Of a stretch of DNA of 6,461 nucleotides, positions 1 through 4,979 are shown in pieces. The notes under the pieces are model-generated. The model worked only from the letters and a program-made list of their open reading frames with translations. It made no database searches and was not told the origin of the DNA. Source of the DNA: Planctomycetota bacterium (GTDB lineage Bacteria; Planctomycetota; Phycisphaerae; Sedimentisphaerales; SM23-30). The position numbers and the translations under genes are program-made. Within the stretch, counting starts at the first letter, position 1. The number at the start of each line of letters is the position of its first letter. The stretch is taken from assembly GCA_029573975.1 (NCBI GenBank), contig JAKQBU010000178.1, positions 1 to 6,461 of the forward strand, read 5' to 3'.

Positions 1-63
1 CCCCAGCGCATCCACCGCCACAAACATCGGCACAAACACCAGCAGAAAATCCTTCAGAAACAT
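1..63 (-). CDS. MarC-family integral membrane protein, N-terminal fragment (cut by window edge)
   Basis: Only the first 21 codons are present, read leftward from an ATG at 63-61 and open to the left edge. The peptide is hydrophobic and contains FVPMFVAVDALG, which resembles the first membrane helix of MarC/UPF0056 proteins, where an acidic residue and glycine (D-x-x-G or D-x-L-G) follow an aliphatic run. MarC-family proteins are six-helix inner-membrane proteins of unsettled function; the old link to multiple antibiotic resistance was not upheld. A purine-rich ribosome site (GAGGGTAAGGG on the minus strand) precedes the ATG. The start lies 4 bp after the stop of the antiporter gene, so it is probably co-transcribed and translationally coupled with it. 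The identification rests on one helix and could be wrong, but a real gene start here is well supported by the spacing and ribosome site. Confidence 0.6.
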   Translation of the reverse strand, partial: MFLKDFLLVFVPMFVAVDALG

Positions 64-67
64 ACCC

Positions 68-1024
68 TTACCCTCGGTGCACCAGCCACCCGATATAACC
101 CGCATACATCGCCAGAAACACCGCCCCCTGCCACCGTTCCATCAAATGTTTCTTTCCTATAAACATGCACACAAACAGCAGCAGGCTCGCCAGCACCGCC
201 ATCCCGATATCCAGGTTCCCACCTTTTGCGAATGGCAGCGGCTTCACCACCGCACTGATCCCCAATACAAAAAAGATGTTGAATATATTCGACCCCACCA
301 CATTCCCCACCGCAATCTCCACATTCTTCTTGTACGCCGCCACCGCCGAGGTCGCCAGCTCCGGCAGCGACGTCCCCACCGCCACCACCGTCAGCCCGAT
401 CAGCGACTGGCTCACCCCCGCCCGCTCCGCAATATGCACCGCTCCCTCCACCACCCAATGGCCCCCCAGCACCAGCCCCGCCAGCCCCACCCCGATCATC
501 AGCGCCGACCGCGGCACGCTGAATTGCTTCTGCGGCACCACTTCCTCCATCCCCTCGATTCGTTTGGCAATCCCAGCCGTATAGTAAATAAATATCACAA
601 AAAACGCCAGAAACACCAGACCGTCGATCCGGCCCAGCACGTTCTCCTGCCCCCCATCAATCCACCGGTCATTCGCCATCACCCCCAGCAGCACCGCCGC
701 CAGCAGGCTCAGCGGTATCTCCTTCCACACCGTCCCCTTCCCCACCGCCAGCGGATAGATCAGCGACGCCACCCCCAAGATCAATAAAATATTCGCGATA
801 TTGCTGCCCACCACATTCCCAATCGCGATCGCCGCATTTCCCTTGATGCTGGCCGCCAGGTTCACAAACAATTCCGGCGCCGACGTCCCGAACGCCACCA
901 CCGTCAGCCCGATCACCAGGTCCGAAACCCGCAGCCGCCGCCCCACCGATGACGCACCCTCCACCAGCCAGTCCGCTCCCTTCACCAGCAGCACAAATCC
1001 CACTACCAGCAATACATACTGCAT
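68..1024 (-). CDS. Calcium/sodium antiporter, CaCA family (YrbG-like)
   Basis: The 318-residue protein is a polytopic inner-membrane exchanger expected to move Ca2+ out against Na+ (or K+/Na+). The diagnostic pair of alpha-repeats is complete. Repeat 1 has GTSAPE (46-51) and GNVVGSN (69-75); repeat 2 has GTSLPE (217-222) and GNVVGSN (240-246). The acidic residues E51 and E222 are the expected ion-binding residues in the two inverted halves. Each half begins with a similar helix (KGADWLVEGA at 15-24, GGHWVVEGA at 187-195), showing the internal duplication. A charged loop near 120-135 and 152-172 separates the halves. Length is typical of bacterial YrbG-type exchangers, and about ten membrane segments can be traced. 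The ATG at 1024 is preceded by AGGG at a 6-nt distance. It follows the tspO gene by 48 bp and overlaps nothing. Family assignment is firm; ion specificity is inferred from the family. Confidence 0.93.
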   Translation of the reverse strand: MQYVLLVVGFVLLVKGADWLVEGASSVGRRLRVSDLVIGLTVVAFGTSAPELFVNLAASIKGNAAIAIGNVVGSNIANILLILGVASLIYPLAVGKGTVWKEIPLSLLAAVLLGVMANDRWIDGGQENVLGRIDGLVFLAFFVIFIYYTAGIAKRIEGMEEVVPQKQFSVPRSALMIGVGLAGLVLGGHWVVEGAVHIAERAGVSQSLIGLTVVAVGTSLPELATSAVAAYKKNVEIAVGNVVGSNIFNIFFVLGISAVVKPLPFAKGGNLDIGMAVLASLLLFVCMFIGKKHLMERWQGAVFLAMYAGYIGWLVHRG

Positions 1025-1072
1025 CGATCACCCTGTCATTTTTTCTGTTAACAAATCCACAATCCGGAAAAC

Positions 1073-1549
1073 TCACCGATTCAAATACCAGATCGCCCCG
1101 TTTAACGCAATAGCAAACCCGACCCAGCCCAGATACGGCAACAGCAATATCCCCGCCGCCTTCCTCACCCGCCAGAACTGCCGCACCGTCATCCCTATCA
1201 CCACCCACAGCACCACCATCTCCACCAGCGCCGTCCCCACCCAGTGCAGCCGGAAAAACAGCGGCGTCCACAGCGCATTCAAAACCAACTGCAACACAAA
1301 CAGCTCCAGCCCGATCCGCACCTCCCGGTTCCTCACCCCCCGCTCCCACACCACAAACGCCGCCGCCCCCATCATCACATACAGCACCGTCCACACCACC
1401 CCAAACACCCACCCCGGCGGCGCAAATACCGGCTTGGCCAGCCCAGCATACCACCCCGCCATCGACTCCCGCGTAGCCATCGATCCAACATAACCTACTG
1501 CCAGACATATACTAACAGTCAAAACCAGCCTGGCTGTCTTCCATATCAT
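1073..1549 (-). CDS. tspO: TspO/MBR family tryptophan-rich sensory protein
   Basis: The 158-residue protein belongs to the TspO/peripheral benzodiazepine-receptor family, five-helix membrane proteins that bind porphyrins. In some bacteria they influence stress or redox-dependent gene expression. Family landmarks run in order: WYAGLAKP (33-40), the PPGWVFG loop (44-50), W53 with LY and the following GAAAFVVWE (61-69), QLVLNALW (87-94) with FF (98-99), and PYLGW (138-142) then LN (149-150). Tryptophans are abundant, as the family name implies. The ATG at 1549 gives the usual length; AAGG lies about 9 nt before it and a second AGG abuts it. It is the first gene of the leftward block and diverges from rex. 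I see no convincing promoter: a TATAAAAT on the minus strand (1730-1723) lacks a good -35 and would leave a leader of about 170 nt. The physiological role here is unknown. Confidence 0.93.
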   Translation of the reverse strand: MIWKTARLVLTVSICLAVGYVGSMATRESMAGWYAGLAKPVFAPPGWVFGVVWTVLYVMMGAAAFVVWERGVRNREVRIGLELFVLQLVLNALWTPLFFRLHWVGTALVEMVVLWVVIGMTVRQFWRVRKAAGILLLPYLGWVGFAIALNGAIWYLNR

Positions 1550-1587
1550 CCTGTAGAACCTTTCTGGAGCAAAAAAGCCTCTCTATC

Positions 1588-1668
1588 ATGACGGAACCGC
1601 CAAAAGTCGATATTGACATCCAAAAACGGCTCTGGCTTCCCAATAACAAGGGATCGAAGAGCTTTTGA
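1588..1668 (+). pseudogene. Short 26-codon ORF, possible relic of a ModE-like winged-helix gene start
   Basis: ATG at 1588 to TGA at 1666-1668 encodes a 26-residue peptide with the segment VDIDIQKRLWL. The pattern of a short polar lead, alternating hydrophobics and then R-L/I-W-L resembles the N-terminal beta-strand of ModE/LysR-type winged-helix molybdate regulators, which normally continue with a G-x-G-x-x-x-LL motif and a helix-turn-helix. That continuation is absent in all three frames after the stop, so at best this is a remnant. GGAG at 1566-1569 is too far upstream (18 nt) to be a good ribosome site. The likeness is from memory and short. It may be chance, or a genuine small leader peptide; confidence is low. 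Confidence 0.2.
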
Positions 1669-1757
1669 CGCTGGCGTCTATCATAAGGCCGATGCCCGCA
1701 ATTGCCTAAAATTTTTCCTGTTATTTTATAAAATCAACGTAAACCATTGTTATATAT

Positions 1758-1810
1758 GTACTAAAAAAATTTTGAATTTTTTTTTATTTGATTAAAATTT
1801 TTCTTTGTAC
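1758..1810. repeat. AT-rich nested inverted repeat upstream of the rex promoter
   Basis: An inner perfect inverted repeat pairs AAAAAAATT (1763-1771) with AATTTTTTT (1775-1783) around a TTG loop. An outer imperfect one pairs 1758-1773 (beginning GTAC) with 1794-1810 (ending GTAC). The tracts end 3 bp before the -35 hexamer, so they sit where an UP element contacts the RNA polymerase alpha subunits and may also bend the DNA. As a terminator it is implausible: there is no GC-rich stem, and no known gene ends into it from either side. The repeat is visible; its role is inferred. Confidence 0.5.
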
Positions 1811-1813
1811 CAG

Positions 1814-1842
1814 TTGACAGACGGCGAAATGTGGGTTATATT
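1814..1842 (+). promoter_or_regulatory. Sigma70-type promoter of the rex-hydCBA operon
   Basis: A consensus -35 hexamer TTGACA (1814-1819) is followed by exactly 17 bp and a -10 hexamer TATATT (1837-1842, five of six consensus bases). The predicted start of transcription is near 1849-1850, giving a leader of about 48 nt before the rex ATG. The AT-rich tracts upstream could act as an UP element. I see no other promoter within the operon; the downstream genes overlap or nearly abut, so this is the likely promoter for all four genes. Confidence 0.75.
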
Positions 1843-1847
1843 TAATA

Positions 1848-1879
1848 CGAGAAATTTTTCTCGATATATATTTCTCGAT
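1848..1879 (+). promoter_or_regulatory. Palindrome plus repeated half-site at the rex transcription start, candidate Rex operator
   Basis: CGAGAAA (1848-1854) and TTTCTCG (1857-1863) form a perfect 7-bp inverted repeat with a 2-bp centre, and TTTCTCGAT recurs in direct orientation at 1857-1865 and 1871-1879. The site covers the predicted start of transcription, a classic position for repressor binding. Its core (G-x-GAAAT / xTTTC-x-C) resembles the published Rex consensus, which is roughly TTGTGAAAT-ATTTCACAA, but the outer positions differ. Autoregulation by the downstream Rex is the simplest reading. In RNA the two arms could also form a 5' hairpin. The repeats are seen directly; the regulator is inferred. 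Confidence 0.5.
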
Positions 1880-1896
1880 TAAACCGGAGAATAGAA

Positions 1897-2604
1897 ATGG
1901 AATACAAGAGCGGTATCTCGGAGGCGACCATGCGGCGCCTGCCCATCTATGTCCATCTTCTGCGCAGTTATGATGAGAATAAGGTCGAGAACATTTCCTG
2001 CAGCGATATCGGCCGGCACCTGAATTTTGACCCGACCCAGGTGCGCAAGGACCTGGAGGCCACCGGCATCATCGGTAAACCGCGGGTGGGATTCCACGTT
2101 CCTTCGCTGATACTGGCGATTGAGGATTTCCTGGGCTGGAACAATGTCAATGATGCCTTCCTGGCCGGGGCGGGTAATCTGGGCGCCGCCCTGCTGGGGT
2201 ATGAACGGCTCAAGAGATACGGCGTTCATATCGTGGCGGCCTTTGACAGCGATCCGGCCAAAATCGGCAGGGAAATATACAGCCACCCGGTGCTCTCGAT
2301 TGACCGGATGACCAACCTGGCCAAACGGATGCACATATTAATCGGGATTATCACGGTTCCGGGCGAACACGCCCAGAAGACCGCGGAAATGATGGTGGAA
2401 GGCGGAATCCGGGCCATCTGGAATTTTTCTCCCGTAAGCCTGAGTTTACCCGGACATATTATCGTTCAGAATGAAGAATTGTACTATTCGCTTGCGGCGT
2501 TGTCCCGCAAGCTGGCTGATCATATAAACCAACCCAATTTATCAGACGGAGTATCCAAAGATGGAAGCAACCCAAACGCGGCCGATCCGGTCGCAAAAAT
2601 TTGA
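1897..2604 (+). CDS. rex: Redox-sensing transcriptional repressor Rex
   Basis: Rex is a dimeric DNA-binding protein that represses fermentation, hydrogenase and respiratory genes until a rising NADH/NAD+ ratio releases it. The 235-residue product has the N-terminal winged helix, including RLPIYVHLL (14-22) and the recognition-region signature VRKDL (49-53) followed by the wing G-I-I-G-K-P-R-V-G-F (57-66). A Rossmann NADH domain follows with the glycine loop GAGNLGAAL (91-99), FDSDP with D117 at the end of the second strand (NAD-type specificity), and KIG (122-124). The C-terminal domain-swap helix region has ELYYSLAALSRKL (194-206). The start is supported by GGAGA at 1886-1890, 6 nt upstream. 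Rex proteins are usually about 205-225 residues; the extra polar tail after about residue 210 is partly encoded in the 44-bp overlap with the next gene. It heads the hydrogenase operon and so probably controls both itself and that enzyme. Confidence 0.96.
   Translation: MEYKSGISEATMRRLPIYVHLLRSYDENKVENISCSDIGRHLNFDPTQVRKDLEATGIIGKPRVGFHVPSLILAIEDFLGWNNVNDAFLAGAGNLGAALLGYERLKRYGVHIVAAFDSDPAKIGREIYSHPVLSIDRMTNLAKRMHILIGIITVPGEHAQKTAEMMVEGGIRAIWNFSPVSLSLPGHIIVQNEELYYSLAALSRKLADHINQPNLSDGVSKDGSNPNAADPVAKI
2548..2551 (+). promoter_or_regulatory. Ribosome binding site for hydC, inside the rex coding sequence
   Basis: GGAG lies 9 nt before the hydC ATG at 2561 and 51 nt before the rex stop codon. 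Ribosomes translating the end of rex therefore pass over the hydC initiation site, which suggests translational coupling between regulator and first enzyme gene. Confidence 0.55.
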
Positions 2605-3088
2605 GGCGGTCTGCGCGATCCTTGACAAGTACAAGCGCCAGCCGTCCAAACTCATTCCGATTCTTCAGGCGGTGCAGGACGAGTACCGCTATCTGCCTGA
2701 GGAGGTATTAAACTATGTAGCCACCGCCCTGGGAATCCCGCCGGCGCGGGTGTTCGGCGTAGCCACTTTTTACACCTATTTCGCCCTGGAACCGAAAGGC
2801 AAATACGTCATCCGGCTCTGCGACGGCACGGCCTGCCATGTAAAGGGTTCTATCCCCATCCTGGAAGCCCTGCGGGAAAAGCTGGGCGTTACGGAAAAGA
2901 AAAAAACCACGCCGGACATGCTGTTCACCCTCGAGACCGTGGCCTGCCTGGGCGCCTGCGGCCTGGCACCGGTGGTGATGGTAAACGGGGAAGTACACAG
3001 CCGGATGACACCAGAAGCTGCGGTGAAACTGATTGAGGATCTGCAAAAACAGGAACAAGTTGCCGCAGCCAAGAAGGAGGCATGCTGA
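2561..3088 (+). CDS. hydC: NADH-linked [FeFe]-hydrogenase gamma subunit, NuoE-like thioredoxin-fold [2Fe-2S] protein
   Basis: The 175-residue protein is homologous to NuoE of complex I and to HydC/HndA of trimeric cytoplasmic hydrogenases, where it carries one [2Fe-2S] cluster near the flavin subunit. The N-terminal helical part contains LIPILQAVQDEYRYLPEEVL (31-50) and GVATFYTYF (66-74), typical of the family. The four cluster ligands are visible as C87 and C92 (CDGTAC) and C129 and C133 (CLGAC). The length matches the family. The ATG at 2561 has GGAG 9 nt upstream and lies within the last 44 bp of rex in another frame. The lysine- and alanine-rich tail ends in Cys at the TGA that overlaps the hydB start. 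Because the operon lacks the other complex I subunits and continues with a hydrogenase, the gene belongs to the hydrogenase rather than to Nuo. Confidence 0.94.
   Translation: MEATQTRPIRSQKFEAVCAILDKYKRQPSKLIPILQAVQDEYRYLPEEVLNYVATALGIPPARVFGVATFYTYFALEPKGKYVIRLCDGTACHVKGSIPILEALREKLGVTEKKKTTPDMLFTLETVACLGACGLAPVVMVNGEVHSRMTPEAAVKLIEDLQKQEQVAAAKKEAC
3074..3080 (+). promoter_or_regulatory. Strong ribosome binding site deciding the hydB start
   Basis: AAGGAGG lies only 1 nt before the ATG at 3082 but 7 nt before the ATG at 3088. The second spacing is the workable one, so 3088 is the likely start. It overlaps the hydC stop as TGATG (3086-3090). Confidence 0.8.
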
Positions 3089-4977
3089 TGATAGCTACAA
3101 AAGACAAAGCAGCACAAGCAGGTAATAAACTGCCGCAGGTGGCGGGCCGGCGGGTGATTGTATGTGATGGCACGGGCTGCCGGGCCAATGGCTCGCAAGC
3201 CGTGTACGATGCCTTTTTTAAATGCATCGCCGACACGGGCGCTAAAGCGGTCGTGCAATTTAAATCGGAGAGTAAAAACGGAGACATTCCGGTTACCCGC
3301 AGCGGCTGCCAGGGCATCTGCTCGCAGGCCCCGCTGGTAACGATTCTGCCGGATAACATCCTGTATATGCGGGTGAAACCGGCGGACGTGGAGGAAATCG
3401 TCCGCCAGACCCTGGGGGAAGGTAAAATTGTCGAGCATCTGCTTTATCATAAACCGGACACCAGCGAGACCTGCCGCAATGCGGAGGAGATTCCCTTCTT
3501 GAATCGGCAGAAGCATGTCGTTCTACGGGATGTGGGCTATCTGGATCCGGAGAGTCTCGACGAATATCTGCGGATGGGGGGGTATGAAGCAGCCAAAAAG
3601 GCCTATACGCAGATGACACCCGAAAGTATCTGCCAGGAAATCAGCCGTTCCGGCCTGCGCGGCCGCGGCGGCGGCGGTTTCCCCACCGGGCGGAAATGGG
3701 AAGCCGCCCGCGTGCAGACCAGCGTCAAAAAATACGTAATATGCAACGCGGACGAAGGCGATCCGGGTGCATTCATGAATTGCTCGGTCATGGAAGGCAA
3801 TCCGCACAGCCTGATCGAAGGCCTGATGATTGCCGCCCGGGCCATCGGGGCGGATGAGGCGTATGTCTATATCCGGGCCGAGTATCCCTTGGCCGTTAAA
3901 CGCATGAAGCAGGCGGTGGCCGATGCCGAAAAGGCCGGGATCCTGGGCGATAACGTCTTCGGAACCGGTCAGCGGCTGCACTGCGAATTGAAGGAAGGCG
4001 CCGGGGCCTTTGTCTGCGGCGAAGAAACGGCCATGATTGCCTCCATCGAAGGCCAGCGCGGCATGCCGCGGCCCAAGCCGCCGTTCCCGGCCCAGAGCGG
4101 CCTCTGGGGCAAACCCACCATTATCAACAATGTGGAAACCCTCACCCAGGTCACCGGAATTATAAGGGACGGGGCGGAGGCCTTCCGCAAAAACGGCACC
4201 GACGCGGCCCCCGGCACCAAGACCTTCTCGCTGACCGGCCATGTGGCCAACACCGGCTTGATCGAAATCCCGCTGGGCACCACGCTGGGGGAAGTGGTTT
4301 ATAATATCGGCGGCGGCGTGACGGACGACGCCGGCCGGCTCACCCGCGACGGCTTCAAGGCCGTGCAGATCGGCGGCCCTTCCGGCGGTTGTCTCACCCA
4401 GGACCATATCAATCTGCCGCTGGATTACGATGCCCTCCGCGGGGTCGGCGCCATGGTCGGCTCCGGCGGACTGGTGGTCATGAACCAGCAGACCTGCATC
4501 GTCAGCGTGGCCCGGTTCTTTATGGATTTCACCCAGCGGGAATCCTGCGGCAAATGCGTTCTCTGCCGCGAAGGGACCAAGCAGATGCTGGCCCTGCTGG
4601 ACGATATCATCGAAGGCCGCGCGGATGAAAATACGCTGCCCCTGCTGGAAAAACTGGCCCATGCGGTCCAGAAAGGCTCGCTCTGCGGGCTGGGCAAGAC
4701 GGCCCCGAATCCGGTGCTCTCGACGCTCCGCTATTTCCGCCAGGAATACGAAGCCCACATTTTCCAGAAATATTGTCCGACCGGGCGCTGCAAGGCCCTG
4801 CGCAAGCCCTCCATCAACGAGGCCAAATGCAAAGGCTGCACCGTCTGCGTCTCCAAATGTCCCGTAAATGCCATCAGCGGCGAGAAAAAGAAGCCGCATC
4901 GGATTAACCCATCACTCTGCATCAAATGCGGCGCCTGTGCGGAAGCCTGCAAGTTCGGCGCTGTGGAAGGAATATAA
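3088..4977 (+). CDS. hydB: NADH-linked [FeFe]-hydrogenase beta subunit, NuoF-like FMN/Fe-S flavoprotein with fused N- and C-terminal Fe-S domains
   Basis: The 629-residue protein is the NAD(H)-oxidising/reducing subunit that exchanges electrons between NADH, ferredoxin and the hydrogenase. Domains run in order: a thioredoxin-like [2Fe-2S] domain (about 20-110; C26, C31, C74, C78) equivalent to the separate HndB of Desulfovibrio; the NuoF FMN/NADH domain with GLRGRGGGGFPTGRKWEAA (189-207), CNADEGDPGAF (219-229) and CGEETA (310-315); an SLBB region (about 375-465); the NuoF [4Fe-4S] domain with C487, C490, C493 and C533; and a C-terminal two-cluster ferredoxin domain (C581, C584, C587, C591 and C611, C614, C617, C621). 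This order and length match Thermotoga-type HydB. C470, H557, C563 and C568 may form an additional metal site. An in-frame ATG at 3082 would add two residues but is too close to the ribosome site. The gene overlaps hydC by one base and is 2 nt from hydA. Confidence 0.95.
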   Translation: MIATKDKAAQAGNKLPQVAGRRVIVCDGTGCRANGSQAVYDAFFKCIADTGAKAVVQFKSESKNGDIPVTRSGCQGICSQAPLVTILPDNILYMRVKPADVEEIVRQTLGEGKIVEHLLYHKPDTSETCRNAEEIPFLNRQKHVVLRDVGYLDPESLDEYLRMGGYEAAKKAYTQMTPESICQEISRSGLRGRGGGGFPTGRKWEAARVQTSVKKYVICNADEGDPGAFMNCSVMEGNPHSLIEGLMIAARAIGADEAYVYIRAEYPLAVKRMKQAVADAEKAGILGDNVFGTGQRLHCELKEGAGAFVCGEETAMIASIEGQRGMPRPKPPFPAQSGLWGKPTIINNVETLTQVTGIIRDGAEAFRKNGTDAAPGTKTFSLTGHVANTGLIEIPLGTTLGEVVYNIGGGVTDDAGRLTRDGFKAVQIGGPSGGCLTQDHINLPLDYDALRGVGAMVGSGGLVVMNQQTCIVSVARFFMDFTQRESCGKCVLCREGTKQMLALLDDIIEGRADENTLPLLEKLAHAVQKGSLCGLGKTAPNPVLSTLRYFRQEYEAHIFQKYCPTGRCKALRKPSINEAKCKGCTVCVSKCPVNAISGEKKKPHRINPSLCIKCGACAEACKFGAVEGI

Positions 4978-4979
4978 AC

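Larger units (their letters stand above)
1550..1896. other. Divergent intergenic region between tspO and rex
   Basis: No complete convincing gene is present. Positions 1565-1700 have ordinary base composition and include a 26-codon ORF (1588-1668, described separately) and a small perfect hairpin GACGC-TG-GCGTC at 1667-1678. Positions 1700-1810 are extremely AT-rich (only 7 of the 60 bases 1741-1800 are G or C) and include A- and T-tracts in nested inverted repeats. Positions 1814-1896 hold the rex promoter, a palindrome at the start site and the rex ribosome site. A TTG-started 60-codon frame (1613-1795) runs into the AT-rich tract and looks spurious. Confidence 0.8.

Noticed and set aside
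1046..1053. TGTTAACA between tspO and the antiporter as a Rex site
   Set aside because: It matches the Rex half-site TTGTTAA but lacks the second half at the required spacing, and it lies between genes of one likely operon.
77..1591. Long open frames on the + strand opposite the antiporter and tspO genes (77-787, 801-1493, 1244-1591)
   Set aside because: They are antisense to well-supported genes and rich in His, Pro, Arg, Gln or Thr/Ser, as expected from the complement of G-rich coding DNA; no family motif is visible.
1667..1678. GACGC-TG-GCGTC hairpin as a transcription terminator
   Set aside because: The stem is five base pairs with a two-base loop, no T-run follows directly on either strand, and no gene ends there.
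1583..1684. TCTATCAT repeated at 1583-1590 and 1677-1684 as a possible attachment or duplication site
   Set aside because: Eight bases is too short to be meaningful, and no integrase, tRNA or element boundary is nearby.
1613..1795. 60-codon TTG-started frame in the intergenic region
   Set aside because: It has a weak start, no ribosome site, and its last third is translated poly-A/T tract; it is most likely fortuitous.
3523..4899. 458-codon open frame on the - strand opposite hydB
   Set aside because: It is a shadow of a strongly identified gene with biased codon use; it has no recognisable domain and no ribosome site that I can see.
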